A DNA stretch of 64,000 nt from Deroplatys truncata (taxonomy: Eukaryota > Arthropoda > Insecta > Mantodea > Mantidae): the NCBI GenBank assembly GCA_030765065.1, contig CM060988.1, forward strand, positions 195,918,565 through 195,982,564, written 5' to 3'. The position numbers and the translations under genes are program-made. Each line of letters opens with the position of its first letter. Within the stretch, counting starts at the first letter, position 1. The notes under the pieces were generated by a model that worked only from the letters and a program-made list of their open reading frames with translations, made no database searches and was not told the DNA's origin. This document shows positions 47,295 to 57,795 of this stretch, piece by piece.

Positions 47295-47465
47295 TCTGGG
47301 CACCTTTGAATGTTCATATCAGTTATGAGGCCTGAAGAAAACCTGAAAAAAGGGTTATAAAGTCCCCTCCCCAGAGCTGGAAAGAACCTCAGTCAGGGAG
47401 GGCATTCATGCAGGATTTGAACCCCAGAGATCTCTCTATGAGTCCATGCCATAATGACCTTGGTT
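47295..47465 (-). repeat. Possible second tRNA-like SINE
   Basis: The minus strand contains GGGGTTCAAATCCTGCATG, a good B-box-like segment, downstream of a weak A-box-like TATGGCATGGAC, then CCCTCCCTGACTGAGG. Unlike the main SINE family. Single copy here, so the assignment is tentative. Confidence 0.35.
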
Positions 47466-47759
47466 ATACAAATCTATGCTTTCTCATAATTAATGCTGGT
47501 GACCTCTATTGAAAATTAATATAAACTTCATTTTTAAGAATGTATGCATTTGAGAGGAAAATAACTGTTTCAATCTCTCTTTGGAGCAGAAATCTTAGTT
47601 TCAGGAATCATGATACAACATTTAAGGAATTATAGTCTTCAGTTATTGATTCCTCATTATTGTCAACTTAGTTCTTGTGTTCATACAGCAGTGGTTCCTT
47701 GTATCTTTTAAGTGTAAAGTAAGCCTTGATAACACTAATTGCCTTTTGTGTTTCTACAG

Positions 47760-48640
47760 TGTGTGAAATGGATACCAAAACAAAAGTTAAAGAAGAAGTC
47801 AATCTTCTAGAAGAAGAGATATCAATTGAGAAAGACTTTTCATACTCGGAATCTGAAAGAATATTTGAAATTGATGCTACAACTAGTCAGTATGACACTA
47901 AAGTGGTTCACAAAATAAACAAGAGAGAGGTTGATATTTTAGATACAGGCTTACCAAATGACAGAGAACTTTGTTCCATTAATCATGAGAGAAATTATGA
48001 AAATGATACTATAACAAGGAGAAATGATTTTGAAATGAGCCACAGAAAAAATATCAAAGAAGAAGATGTTTTAGACACGGGCTTACTAAATGAGAGAGAA
48101 CTTTGTTCCATGGATAATAAAAGAAATTATGAAACTGATACTATAACAAATGTGAATTATTTTGAAATGGACCACAAAATAGATATTAAAGAAGGAGTTG
48201 ATATTTTAGACATAGGTTTACCAAATGAGAGAGAGGTTTGCTCTGTGGATCATGAGAGAAACTATGGATTTGATACTACAGGGAGAAATAATTTTGAAAT
48301 CAACGACAAAGTAAATATCAAAGAACAAGTTGGCGCTTTAAACACAGTCTCACCAAATGACAGTATGTGTTTTTCCACAGATTTTGGAAATAGATTTAAG
48401 AATGATGCTGTCTCATGTGGTGGTTTTGAATTGGATAATATTAAAGAATCAAAAGAGGGGGCTTTTATTTCTGATACTGGTTTTCACAAAGAGGAGAAGT
48501 GTTTTTCTTCAAACCTTGGCAAGAAGATAAAGAAAGAGTTTTATGAGTATGGTGAAGTGAGTGTTCAAAGAATGTTGACAGAAACAGAATGCGTATCAGA
48601 AGCATCGGTTTCAAGCCCTTTACTGCAGTGTGAAAACAAG
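47760..48640 (+). CDS. Right C2H2 zinc-finger gene, first coding exon (acidic repeat domain)
   Basis: The acceptor is TTTCTACAG at 47,751-47,759; the ATG is at 47,768 in the context GTGTGAAATGG, as in the left gene. The exon ends at 48,640 before GTAAGT, phase 0, giving 291 residues. The first 22 residues are identical to the left paralog. Four or five repeats of about 45 residues follow, each with variants of HKIN-KE, DILDTGLPN, RELCS and ERNY. The I-K-E-E motif is kept in one unit (NIKEED) and altered in the next two (IKEG, IKEQ); V-K-E-E at K8 is kept. No known domain. The exon is much better conserved between arms than the introns, which suggests past selection on the protein. Confidence 0.9.
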
Positions 48641-48981
48641 GTAAGTTGTTAAGTATAAAATAACTGTAAGTAAATTGTTCATTATATAGAGTGAGTAATT
48701 GTTAATTCCAGCCCTCAAAGATCAGTGTATGATGTAACTCAATATTTGCATCATAACAGGTAATAAGTACTGCTGCTACACCATCTGATATGATGTTTAA
48801 TGCCCATTACATTATAGCTAGATTTATTTGCAAGAAAATTCCTAGTTTTGTTAAAAATTGGTTATCCTTTAGAAAAGAACAAAACCCATAGGCTTTAACT
48901 CTGGAATGCAATGCTAGAAAATGAATACTGACCTTTACCTCCAAGATGATAATTAAAACATGGTATTCGGAAATGCACTTT

Positions 48982-49009
48982 CAGAGAGAGAGAGAGAGAG
49001 AGAGAGAGA
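48982..49009. repeat. (GA)n microsatellite
   Basis: About 14 GA units. At the matching left-arm place (near 11,487) there is a short, imperfect CTCTCTCT run, so the tract grew in the right arm after the duplication or shrank in the left. Confidence 0.9.
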
Positions 49010-49493
49010 AGGATACAGACAGAGAGTACGTCTAAGAAGAATTTGATGAAACCCCACAATGAGCAATTATCTGGAATATTGTACATTTCAGACACAAAGC
49101 TAATCAAACTTCTTAACTTCTCTTTCTTGTTTAATATATTTCTTCATGGATATACCATCAATAACATTTCAAATCAGCAATATAAACTTTCATCCTACAC
49201 CATAGATGTAGAACATGAAGTACAAAACTATGTTAACTGGCTTATAGAATATAGATCATGATACATTTTATGTATATAATTCAGATTACACATGTCTAAG
49301 GAAATACAACATATGAACCTATATAGGTAGCATCATCATCATGTTATGAAAACTCTTCTACGGAATAATGCCATTTTATAATTGCATAGTTTAAGGGTGG
49401 GTAAGAATTTCTTCTAGGTGCATGACAACAATCTGAGAGAGTCTGGTAAGACATTGAATTTTTGATACACTCATAGCCTGTTCCTTTTTGATA

Positions 49494-50620
49494 TAGATGG
49501 TGTCTCATAAGTAATATGGTGTTTTAAGTGAACATTTTATGACTAGAAGTTAAACTACTCTTCAAGGTAGAGACTGTCAGATTCTATGGTTTTTAGCCAT
49601 CCTTCACCAAGGTTTATTATCTTGTGAAGGTATCAGTCTCTGGATTTCCATGTGAAGATTTCGGTGAGAAAATGTTTACAAAATTTCTTCCATGCAAGAT
49701 GAGGGCTGTAGGCTGGGTGTGGTAGCAGTCTGACTCCTTCCAATTCCTGAATTTTTGTCATGGTTGTTCATGCAGTATGGGATGTTGCATTGTCCTGCTG
49801 CAAGAGAACTCTCTTTTGGTTAACAAATGTTGGGTCTCTGTCTCAAAGATCCGCATTGTCTGCTCGCTCATTTGGAACAAACTCCCAGTAAATCACTCCT
49901 TCAAAATTCCATCAGACACACAACATTACTTTGGGGCAGAACTGATTGTTTTTAATGTTGGCTTTGATAGCTTAATGGGTACAGAACCAGTGCCTTGAGG
50001 CTTCAGGGTTGCAGTTAGTAGACCCATATTTCATCATATGTGACAATTCTCCTGATAAATCTATCATCCATGTGATTACCAATTAGCTGACTCAGACATC
50101 TGCTCTACGTTGAGCCTGTTGAGGTGTCAGTTCACGAGATCTACAGTTTCTGTTTGATTTACCAAGTTTCTTAATCTGGTAATGTATAATATCTTTTGAT
50201 GAACCTAGTTCTTCTGACAGCCTACGAGTACTTTTTTTTGTAAATTTTCTTCCAAAACTCTTCATCTGTTCTCAATATCTCATAACTTAAGTCTTCCAGA
50301 ACATGGTAAATCTTTAATGTTTTCTTCTCAATGTTGAAATGTTGGAACCATCGTTGTGTCACATGCTCACTAACAACACCTCTTCCTTCCACTTGATATC
50401 TTTTTTGAGCCACGGAATCAGCTTTATAATCTTGTTTCCATTAATGCTTTACAAGGACTGTAACCTCAAAGTCTGTAACTTCCATTTTGTGACGACTGAC
50501 ACATTCTCGCAATATACACAATATTAGCCATGGCATCCTGTAAATAGCATTAGGAAACCAGTTGTATCTTATAAAACACCAAACTTAAAAACCAACATTA
50601 CCTATGGGACAACCTACATA
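49494..50620 (-). mobile_element. mariner-family transposon, decayed
   Basis: Minus-strand fragments of a mariner transposase: the helix-turn-helix part with EHVTQRWFQHFNIE (about 50,350), RLSEELGSSKDIIHYQIKKL (about 50,200), REGVIYWEF-like text, LLQQDNATSHTA (about 49,790) and LLPHPAYSPHLA (about 49,720). The ends are alike: TAGATGGTGTCTCATAAGTA (49,494) and, reversed, TATGTAGGTTGTCCCATAGG (50,620). The left arm has no insertion at the matching point near 11,025. Confidence 0.8.
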
Positions 50621-51486
50621 ATAGCAAGTGTGTTTATTGTTGATCTGTGTAAATATCGTTTTGTGTGATATTTTGCTGGAGCCTTTCAAGAGACCTAAGC
50701 ACGTAGCTTCCTGAGTTTACTTTAGGCGATAAACTAGACAGGGACAAGGAACATATTTATAGCTATTATTATGAAATAAATATAATCCAGAAGAGAGAGA
50801 ATAATGTGTCAAATGGTAGGGAATATCCTCAGTTTTTGGCTTTAACTTTCAGGTATACTATCCAAAATCATTTTGACAGTATGTAAGCTTGTACTGAAAG
50901 CTGGTTGAACTTATTAAGACATATTTACACTCCTACATTTTAAAACTAAGTGTTCTTCTACATATTGTGTACATCTTATATTTATTTATCATTTATTAGT
51001 ATTTACATGCTTGTTTTGATTTCACTATGTTTTTCTTTCTTTTTTTTTAGTTTCTTTTATTCCATTTATTCAAGTTGAGCAAGTTAAATAAGCAATGCAA
51101 TATTTGATTTCTAGTTTATGTGGTTATTTATGAGCAACCCATCTATATTAGCATTTTCAATAGTTCATTTATTTTCTGAGTTTATGTTTGAACCTTGTTA
51201 TATTAGCTCTATTAAAACCACATTTGTTTACCTCAAACCATTTACAAACCTCGTTATGTATATCATTTAATTAACTGCCCAAACAACTAAATTGCACTAT
51301 AAATGTCAGTTTTTAATATAATTTCTTAATACATTTGTAACAAATATTTTAAGAGAAATTTCAATATGTTTTAATATTTCATGTAAAGAAATATTTTGTT
51401 CTGCATTCTGGAAAACAATCAGAAAACACTGCATGATTATGTAAATCATTTTTTAAAAAAATGAAACAGGAGTTACTTTTTTACAG

Positions 51487-51527
51487 GATCAGAAGGCAGA
51501 GAACTTGGAATCGGCAGATTCATCTAG
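51487..51527 (+). CDS. Right C2H2 zinc-finger gene, coding exon 2 (41 bp)
   Basis: Between TTTACAG and GTAAGG; encodes DQKAENLESADSS plus two bases of a split Arg codon. Identical in length and phase to the left exon at 9,440-9,480. Joins exon 1 in phase 0 and exon 3 in phase 2, giving an open frame. Confidence 0.9.
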
Positions 51528-51607
51528 GTAAGGCTTTATAATATTACACCTTGACTTTGTAAATTTATTTCTTCATTTTCTGATACTGCTTACAACCTTT
51601 CCAAGTG

Positions 51608-51887
51608 AGATCGTCCTCTGTGGTGTAGTGGTTACCATGCTAGATTGTAGTTCCCAAGGTCGCAGGTTCAAACCCAGCGGAGGGCAATGGATTTTTTTGG
51701 GCGTAATGGCTTCCTTCGGAAGGGAAGTAAAGCTGGTGGTCCTGTGTTGTGGTTTATGGCATGTAAAAGAACCTCAAGCCCGATAGGCCTCTGAGCAAAA
51801 CTACTGGTCTTTCATGCTTAGTATAGAATGGGACGCTAAGAGCCATAGTAGTTAAAGAGTGTCCATAAATAAAACTCAATTCAATTC
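51608..51887 (+). repeat. tRNA-derived SINE, near full length, sense to the gene
   Basis: Head CCTCTGTGGTGTAGTGG (A box) and B box GGTTCAAACCC, body with CCTTCGGAAGGGAAGTAAAG, and tail CATAAATAAAACTCAATTC. It lies in intron 2. The left arm is unfilled at the matching place (near 9,360-9,375). Confidence 0.92.
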
Positions 51888-53063
51888 AGTTTAAAGCTAA
51901 TTACAAAACTGTGGCATTTTCTTATGGGATCCTGAGTTATTACCAAAAATGGCAGCTAGTGTAGCTCTTAGTTTTCATACAATATTTGCTAATTGTCCTG
52001 TAACAGTATGAGACTTGCCCATAAATCTCGCCAAGAGTGGACTATCTCAGTCTCACCTTAAGACATACATTCGAGTGTTCAAAAGGTTAATATCTTGGGA
52101 ACGGTCAATGTGTTGTTCTTGAGGAAACAGAGATAATTTCAAAATTACAACTATTTCTGCTGCTGCAACTGCTTACAGCTTGCAAAACCTGATTAGTAGT
52201 TATAATGTAATACTGAAAGCTGTTAAGTATTCAATTTACATAATATTTGTTTTAGCTATGTTCGATATTGAGGACTTTGGGTGATAGCCCATGCCTTAAC
52301 CTCTCTTTGCAGGTAGGGGGAGCATTGAGAGAATAGTGCCAGTATTACAATGCTACATCTGAAAATGTTAGTGATCCCACCTACATTGTATGTGCCACTA
52401 CTAACCTGGACACTCTCTTGTTAAAGGAAGTCATGTATGTGCTTTAGATACAAACTGCTGGTTACAGTGCTAAAATCCTCATTTGCCCCAATCTATACCT
52501 GTAGTTCCAGCTCAGTTTTACATGAGTTCCTCCTTCACAAGAGTAGTATTTCTTTTCATTTACCAGAGGTTTAATAACTGTGTCCACTATCTAGAATAGA
52601 GAAATTTGATAGTCCTTGTTCCTGCAACAAATTGGGATTCAGCAAAAGAAATGCAAAGAGGAGTTTGGCACTGATGCTAGGAATGAATCATCACATAATC
52701 AATTACTCATTGTGAATATCAAGATTCAGTTCTTATCATATAACGGTAAGGAACCTAATTCTTTATAAGGGAACATGGCCATGGCCACCAATATTTTGTG
52801 TTATTTTATATTGTGTTTTTTCTTGTATGAATGGGTTTTCAAGGTACAGTCACCTTAGATTAATTGTACATGATAATAGTATTTTCAGATTTAATTGTCT
52901 TCTTCTGGAACTGTATTTCTGAATCATTTTTAACATTTTGAGAGGTATTCATATCCTCCATATAATCCCTGCAAAGTTTTATAGTGATTTTCTAAATTCT
53001 TTACAATTTTGAAACTACACAAATATTTTCTTATATAAGAAGTAACTAAGAAAAGCGGTGGTA

Positions 53064-53767
53064 TGAGGTGCAGTCATTAAATTGCAGGACTATGTCTGCT
53101 GTGACCGAACAGATCACATGATTGACATGCATACGCAGTAGCACTGACAAGTAATAAGCTTGAAGACAAGCTACACAAAGTTTCAAAGTCATTGATACCT
53201 GTGTTACATAAGTTTGAACTGGTATGTGCTCACTCACCCTGATGAAGTCATAATGGACTCAAAACTGGGACAGAGAGAATACATCAAATTCTGTGTGAAT
53301 ATCAGAAAATTGCCAACCAAAACCCATAGAATGTTGAAACAAGCTTACAGGAATTAAGCAATGAGTCCGATGAGATGTTTTAAGGGGTATTCACATTTCA
53401 CAAATGGCATAACGTTGCTGGAGGACAAACAAAGGCATATCATGGGGTTTTTAATTTTTTTTTCTTCACATTTGTGGGATTGTGTACTGTGAATTTCTGC
53501 GGGTAAAACGGTTTTTGTTTCCCAATTTGAAATTTAAGTTAAAAGGTTGTTTTGGCATGATGGATGAGATCCAATGCAAATTGCAGAAGGTGCTTAATGT
53601 GCTTAAACAATTACACTTCCAGGGTGCATTCCAAAAATGGCAGAGGTGCTGGTATCAGTGCATAACTGCCCAAGGGGACTACTTTGAAGGGGATGGCAGG
53701 CAAATTTAATCAGGTAATTTTATTTCCATTTACGGGACCAGTCTCAGAATTTAATGATCACACCTCA
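53064..53767 (+). mobile_element. mariner-family transposon, internally deleted
   Basis: 704 bp with ends TGAGGTGCAGTCATTAAAT and, reversed, TGAGGTGTGATCATTAAAT, flanked by TA (53,062-53,063 and 53,768-53,769). It keeps the transposase start (MDSKLGQREYIKFCVNIRK, 53,251) and the end (FQKWQRCWYQCITAQGDYFE, about 53,630); the catalytic middle is deleted. The left arm is unfilled near 7,588. Confidence 0.88.
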
Positions 53768-53779
53768 TAAAATGTTTGT

Positions 53780-54090
53780 TGGCAATATGCTGAAATAGGA
53801 CTAATAACACTAACAATATAACAGCTTAGGACAATAACTGTACTCCATGGACAGGAATGCCACAGTTGTAAAATGTCTGTTGGCAAATGGGCAGACTAGA
53901 ACTAATTGCGTTAAAATTTAACAACAGAACAGACTGTACTTCACAGTTATAAAATGTGTAGAATTTGTAGAACTAATATTATTAACAGTTTACAACAATA
54001 ATTGTACAGTATGGACAGATACATCACAGTTGTAAAACTTCTTTTGGCAAAATAAATTTGGAAATTCACATAAAGCAGCATGCTTAATTT
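53780..54090. repeat. Minisatellite, inverted partner of 7,280-7,590
   Basis: Repeats of the ACAGTTGTAAAATGTCTGTTGGCAA type at about 53,868 and 54,026, with a weaker one at 53,943, alternating with ATAACTGTACTCCATGG-like segments. Same order as in the left arm, reversed. Confidence 0.6.
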
Positions 54091-54091
54091 G

Positions 54092-55454
54092 TCATCAGTT
54101 TCAAAAATTGGTCTGAAGCAGTCCCTACAGCAAATGAATAAATACTGTGATGAATGGAATCTGAAAGTAAATCAAGAGAAGACTCAAATTTTAGTGTTTA
54201 AGAAAGGCGCCAAACTGGGCAAGTATGAAAAGTGGAAGAGTGGAGAGAAGGAATAGAAAGTGGTCAGAGATTGTATATACTTAGGGGTTAAAATGGATGG
54301 GGGTGGAAAAATTGGAGAAATAGAAGAAACTGGTATTGACGAAGGGGAAAGGGGCAATGTCAGCGATTACAGGGTGCAAATATAGGGTATCAGATATAAA
54401 TGCTAAATGGCTAGAGAAAATATATAACACAGTAGTTGAAGCAAAAATGTTATATGGAAGTGAAATATTGGGAGTAGAAAGAGGCTGGGAAGAGATAGAT
54501 ATGGTACATAGGAGCTTTTGTAGAGATGTTTTAGGCCTGTCAAATGCTACATTTAACGAATTTGCTATAATTGAAATGCAGAGAGTGGGGAAAAAAGGGG
54601 TAATAATGGAGAGAGCTCTTAAATATTGGTACAGACTATTAAATTTAAAGGAGAAGAACTTGTTGAAGCAGTGTTTGGAATTTCAAGAAAGGAACTTAAA
54701 GAAAAATGGGTGCAGTTATAGCATACAAACTAATTTGGAAAATAGTGATCTGGGAAAAATTTGGAGAAAAAGGGAAAATAATGTTAAAGGTTTTTGGAAA
54801 GAAGCTAGGCGGAGGTGTGAAGATATAGAGATACAAAATTTATTTAGTGACATTGGAAGGAAAAGTTCCTTGGAATCATATATATTAATTAAAAATGTAT
54901 GGGCTAGAGAACAGTATGTGGATAACTCAAATAAGGAACAAGGAGAAAGTATAGCCTGGGTACGAGCAGGTGTATGGAGACTAATAGGAATGAGAAATGG
55001 GTTCCCACAGAACCAGTGTCCAATATGTGGGGAAAGAGAAGATTTAGAAAAATATCGTTTTTGATTGTAAAGGTACACAGCATTGCAGAAAGGAAGCTAT
55101 AAATGGGAAATGGTTAAAACTGGACAGGAAAGTAGCCTTAAGCAAGATTTTTAACAAGGATAGTAAAAAGGTAGGAGAGTACCTGTTCAAAGTGCAAAAG
55201 AAATGGTTATGCACCATAAAAAGAGATGTGAATTAGCTTCATCATGTGATGTTAAGTTATGTAATTATATTATCATTATTATAATATTAGTATTATTAGA
55301 TTATTATTTTGGTGTTAATACTATTATTTTATTATTATTATTATCATTTTATGTTATAATTAAAGAATGTAATATGGGTAGAATATGGCAAGATAACATC
55401 TTGGGCTGATGTATAGCCATATTCTGAGGAAGATTGTTAGCACAAATAAATAAA
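54092..55454 (+). mobile_element. 5'-truncated non-LTR retrotransposon (end of ORF2)
   Basis: Begins abruptly in ORF2: KYCDEWNLKVNQEKTQILVF (54,145), then YLGVKMDGGG. After a frameshift comes a 242-codon open frame at 54,336-55,064 (MLYGSEILGVERGWEEIDMV, MERALKYWYRLLNL) ending in a cysteine motif, CPICGEREDLE, then DCKGTQHCRK. The tail region ends AAATAAATAAAAA. Flanked by AATTTG at 54,086-54,091 and 55,455-55,460. The left arm shows the unfilled site near 7,230. Same family as the fragments at 1,362 and 63,440. Confidence 0.85.
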
Positions 55455-55459
55455 AATTT

Positions 55460-56699
55460 GGCACCATTGTGCAGTTTTAACGCTGTGCTATGCTCTAAGT
55501 TTAGCTACACCTTATTCTAGCATGTCATAAAGCTTTGAACCATCATTGAAATAGTTGTGAAGATAAGGGCATATGATAATTGGCCTTATTAAGATGAGAC
55601 TGGACAGCATCATAATGCCATCTGCACAGCACAAAGCAGACGATCCGGTGGGTATGCGCTAGGGTCTCTGTGACACGTGACAGAATGGATGGCTACAGTA
55701 ATGAAACCTAGAACACTAACTGTCCATCATATATCATTCTAAGAGTTATCGACTAACCAGATCCATCACCACATCATCAAGGAGTTAAGGCAACATAAAA
55801 TAAATAGAGAGAGAAAAAAAAGAATTAACAGTATCTCTGAGAGTTTGAAATCCTTCTGCATCAGTTAAAAAGAAAGAATTCTTTTCTTTTCCATAAGAAT
55901 CCTTATCAATAATAAAGAGAACTACGCTAATAAGACTTGAACCACAAAGAGCTAACTGGTTTTCTGATAAAGATAGTAGGATATTGGTCCACTTCCCACC
56001 TGCTCTTATTTAGCATTATTTCACAATAATAGATTAGTGTGTTAATAAGATGTACACACATTCTTTGTTTACACAGTGAAACATGCAGTTTGTAGCTCAA
56101 TTGTTTGTCAGGAAAATATAAAAGGTAATGTTTTTAGTTTCTTTATTTCCCTAAAATGTATGTGAACATCACTGTGCACTAATTCTCAATCCTAAGCTGA
56201 AAGTACTGGGATTTCAGAAAGAACTTTTCAACCAGTGATTTTTCTTGAGTTAAGTAATTTCAATGCATCAAATGGTTGCCTTGAATTTAGTATTTATAGC
56301 TATTATGGGGGAAATGTGCCTGAGGAGCCTAGAACTGTCCTTTGATGGACTTCAGAATTTAGTTATATCCTAAGGATGTATACAAACTGTGCTGCCGTAT
56401 AGTTAGATCTCAAACATATGGTGAGCTACGTGATGCTGATAAAAAATCTGGCACACCTGAAACCACTGCCTCTGTCTGATAAATTAAGCTTATCAGTATC
56501 AAATAATAGCATCTGATAGTACTCTTTGTGAATACATAAACAGTTAATTTATACAGCATTCAAAATTATAACCTGGGATAAATTTTAAGAACACTACTTT
56601 CCTTTTGTTAACAGCGCACCAATATCCTCTTAGAATTATTAGTGTAGCCTGGAACTACATTTTTCAAGTTAGTGATGATATTTCTTATAATTGTTGCAG
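55460..56699 (+). other. Distal part of intron 2 of the right gene
   Basis: The intron runs from 51,528 to 56,699 (5.2 kb) and ends TTGTTGCAG. This part matches the left intron 2 at 55,460-55,500, 56,330-56,450 and 56,560-56,699. No coding sequence seen. Confidence 0.7.
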
Positions 56700-57795
56700 G
56701 TTAACTGTAGATACAACTTGTCCTGAAGCTTCTGGAGTAGAAGCTATGGAACAATTTGAAATAGACAAAAATGTTTACACTCAAAGATGTACGAAGAAGC
56801 TTGAGGAGAATGGTGAAGCTGATATTTCAGTATTACATTCAAAAAAGAATGCTCTGGTTAAAGATACAGACTTACAGCATGAACTTTCAGGAAAGATATT
56901 TTCTGCCAAATCAGCATTGGAATTGCCTGACTTGATTCCTGCAGAAAATAAAGTACACAACTGTAACGTTTGTCAAATGAGTTTCACTCAGCAAGAAATG
57001 CTGAAGAGACACAGGTTAGTTCATGCGGGTAAAAAAGCACACAAATGTAATGTTTGCAATAAAAGCTTTACTCAGATATCAAAACTGAAAACACACAATT
57101 TGATTCATGAGGGTAAAAAGCCACACAAATGTAATGTTTGCAATAAGGCCTTCACTCGGCTATGGGATTTGAAATCACACACTTGGATTCATAAGGGTAA
57201 AAGGCCCCACAAATGTAACGTTTGCAATAAGACCTTTATCCACTTAGCAGGTTTGAAAGAACACAGTTTGATCCATGAGGGCAAAAAGGCACACAAATGT
57301 AATGTTTGCAGTAAGACATTTACTCGGCTATGGTATTTGAAATCACACACTTTGATTCACGAGGGTAGAAAGCCCCACAAATGTAATGTTTGCAATAAGG
57401 CCTTTATTCAGTTAGCAGATTTGAAAAAACACAGTTTGATCCATAAGGGCAAAAAGCCACACAAATGTAGTGTTTGCAGTAAGTCATTTACTCAGCTAGC
57501 ACATTTGAAAACACACAGTTTGATTCACGAGGGCAAAAAGCCATACAAATGTAATGTTTGCAATAAAAGTTATACTCGTTTATCATATCTTAAAGAACAC
57601 AGTTTGATTCATGAGGGTAAAACACCACACACATGTAATGTTTGCAATAAGACCTTTACTCATATATGGAAGTTAAAAGCACACAGTGTAAGTCATGAGA
57701 GTAAAAAGCCTCACAAATGTAATGTTTGCCATAAGTGCTTCAAACGGCTATGGAATTTGAAAGCACACAGTTTGATTCATGATGATAAAAAGTGA
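56700..57795 (+). CDS. Right C2H2 zinc-finger gene, coding exon 3 (10-finger array)
   Basis: The acceptor TTGCAG ends at 56,699. The first G completes the split Arg codon, and the frame runs to TGA at 57,793-57,795. About 80 residues of linker lead to ten C2H2 fingers every 28 residues with HEGKKPHK linkers. Contact residues (-1, 3, 6): QMR, QKT, RDS, HGE, RYS, QDK, QHT, RYE, HKA, RNA. The protein ends right after finger 10 because a Pro codon of the linker has become TGA; fingers beyond it continue in frame for a short way, so the C-terminus is a recent truncation of a longer array. Spliced length 669 aa. Probably a nuclear DNA-binding factor; target unknown. Confidence 0.93.

Larger units (their letters stand above)
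48641..51486 (+). other. Intron 1 of the right zinc-finger gene
   Basis: A 2.8-kb intron from GTAAGT (48,641) to TTTTTTACAG (51,486). It holds blocks matching the left intron 1 in inverted order, a (GA)n run at 48,982-49,009 and a mariner element at 49,494-50,620. Confidence 0.85.
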
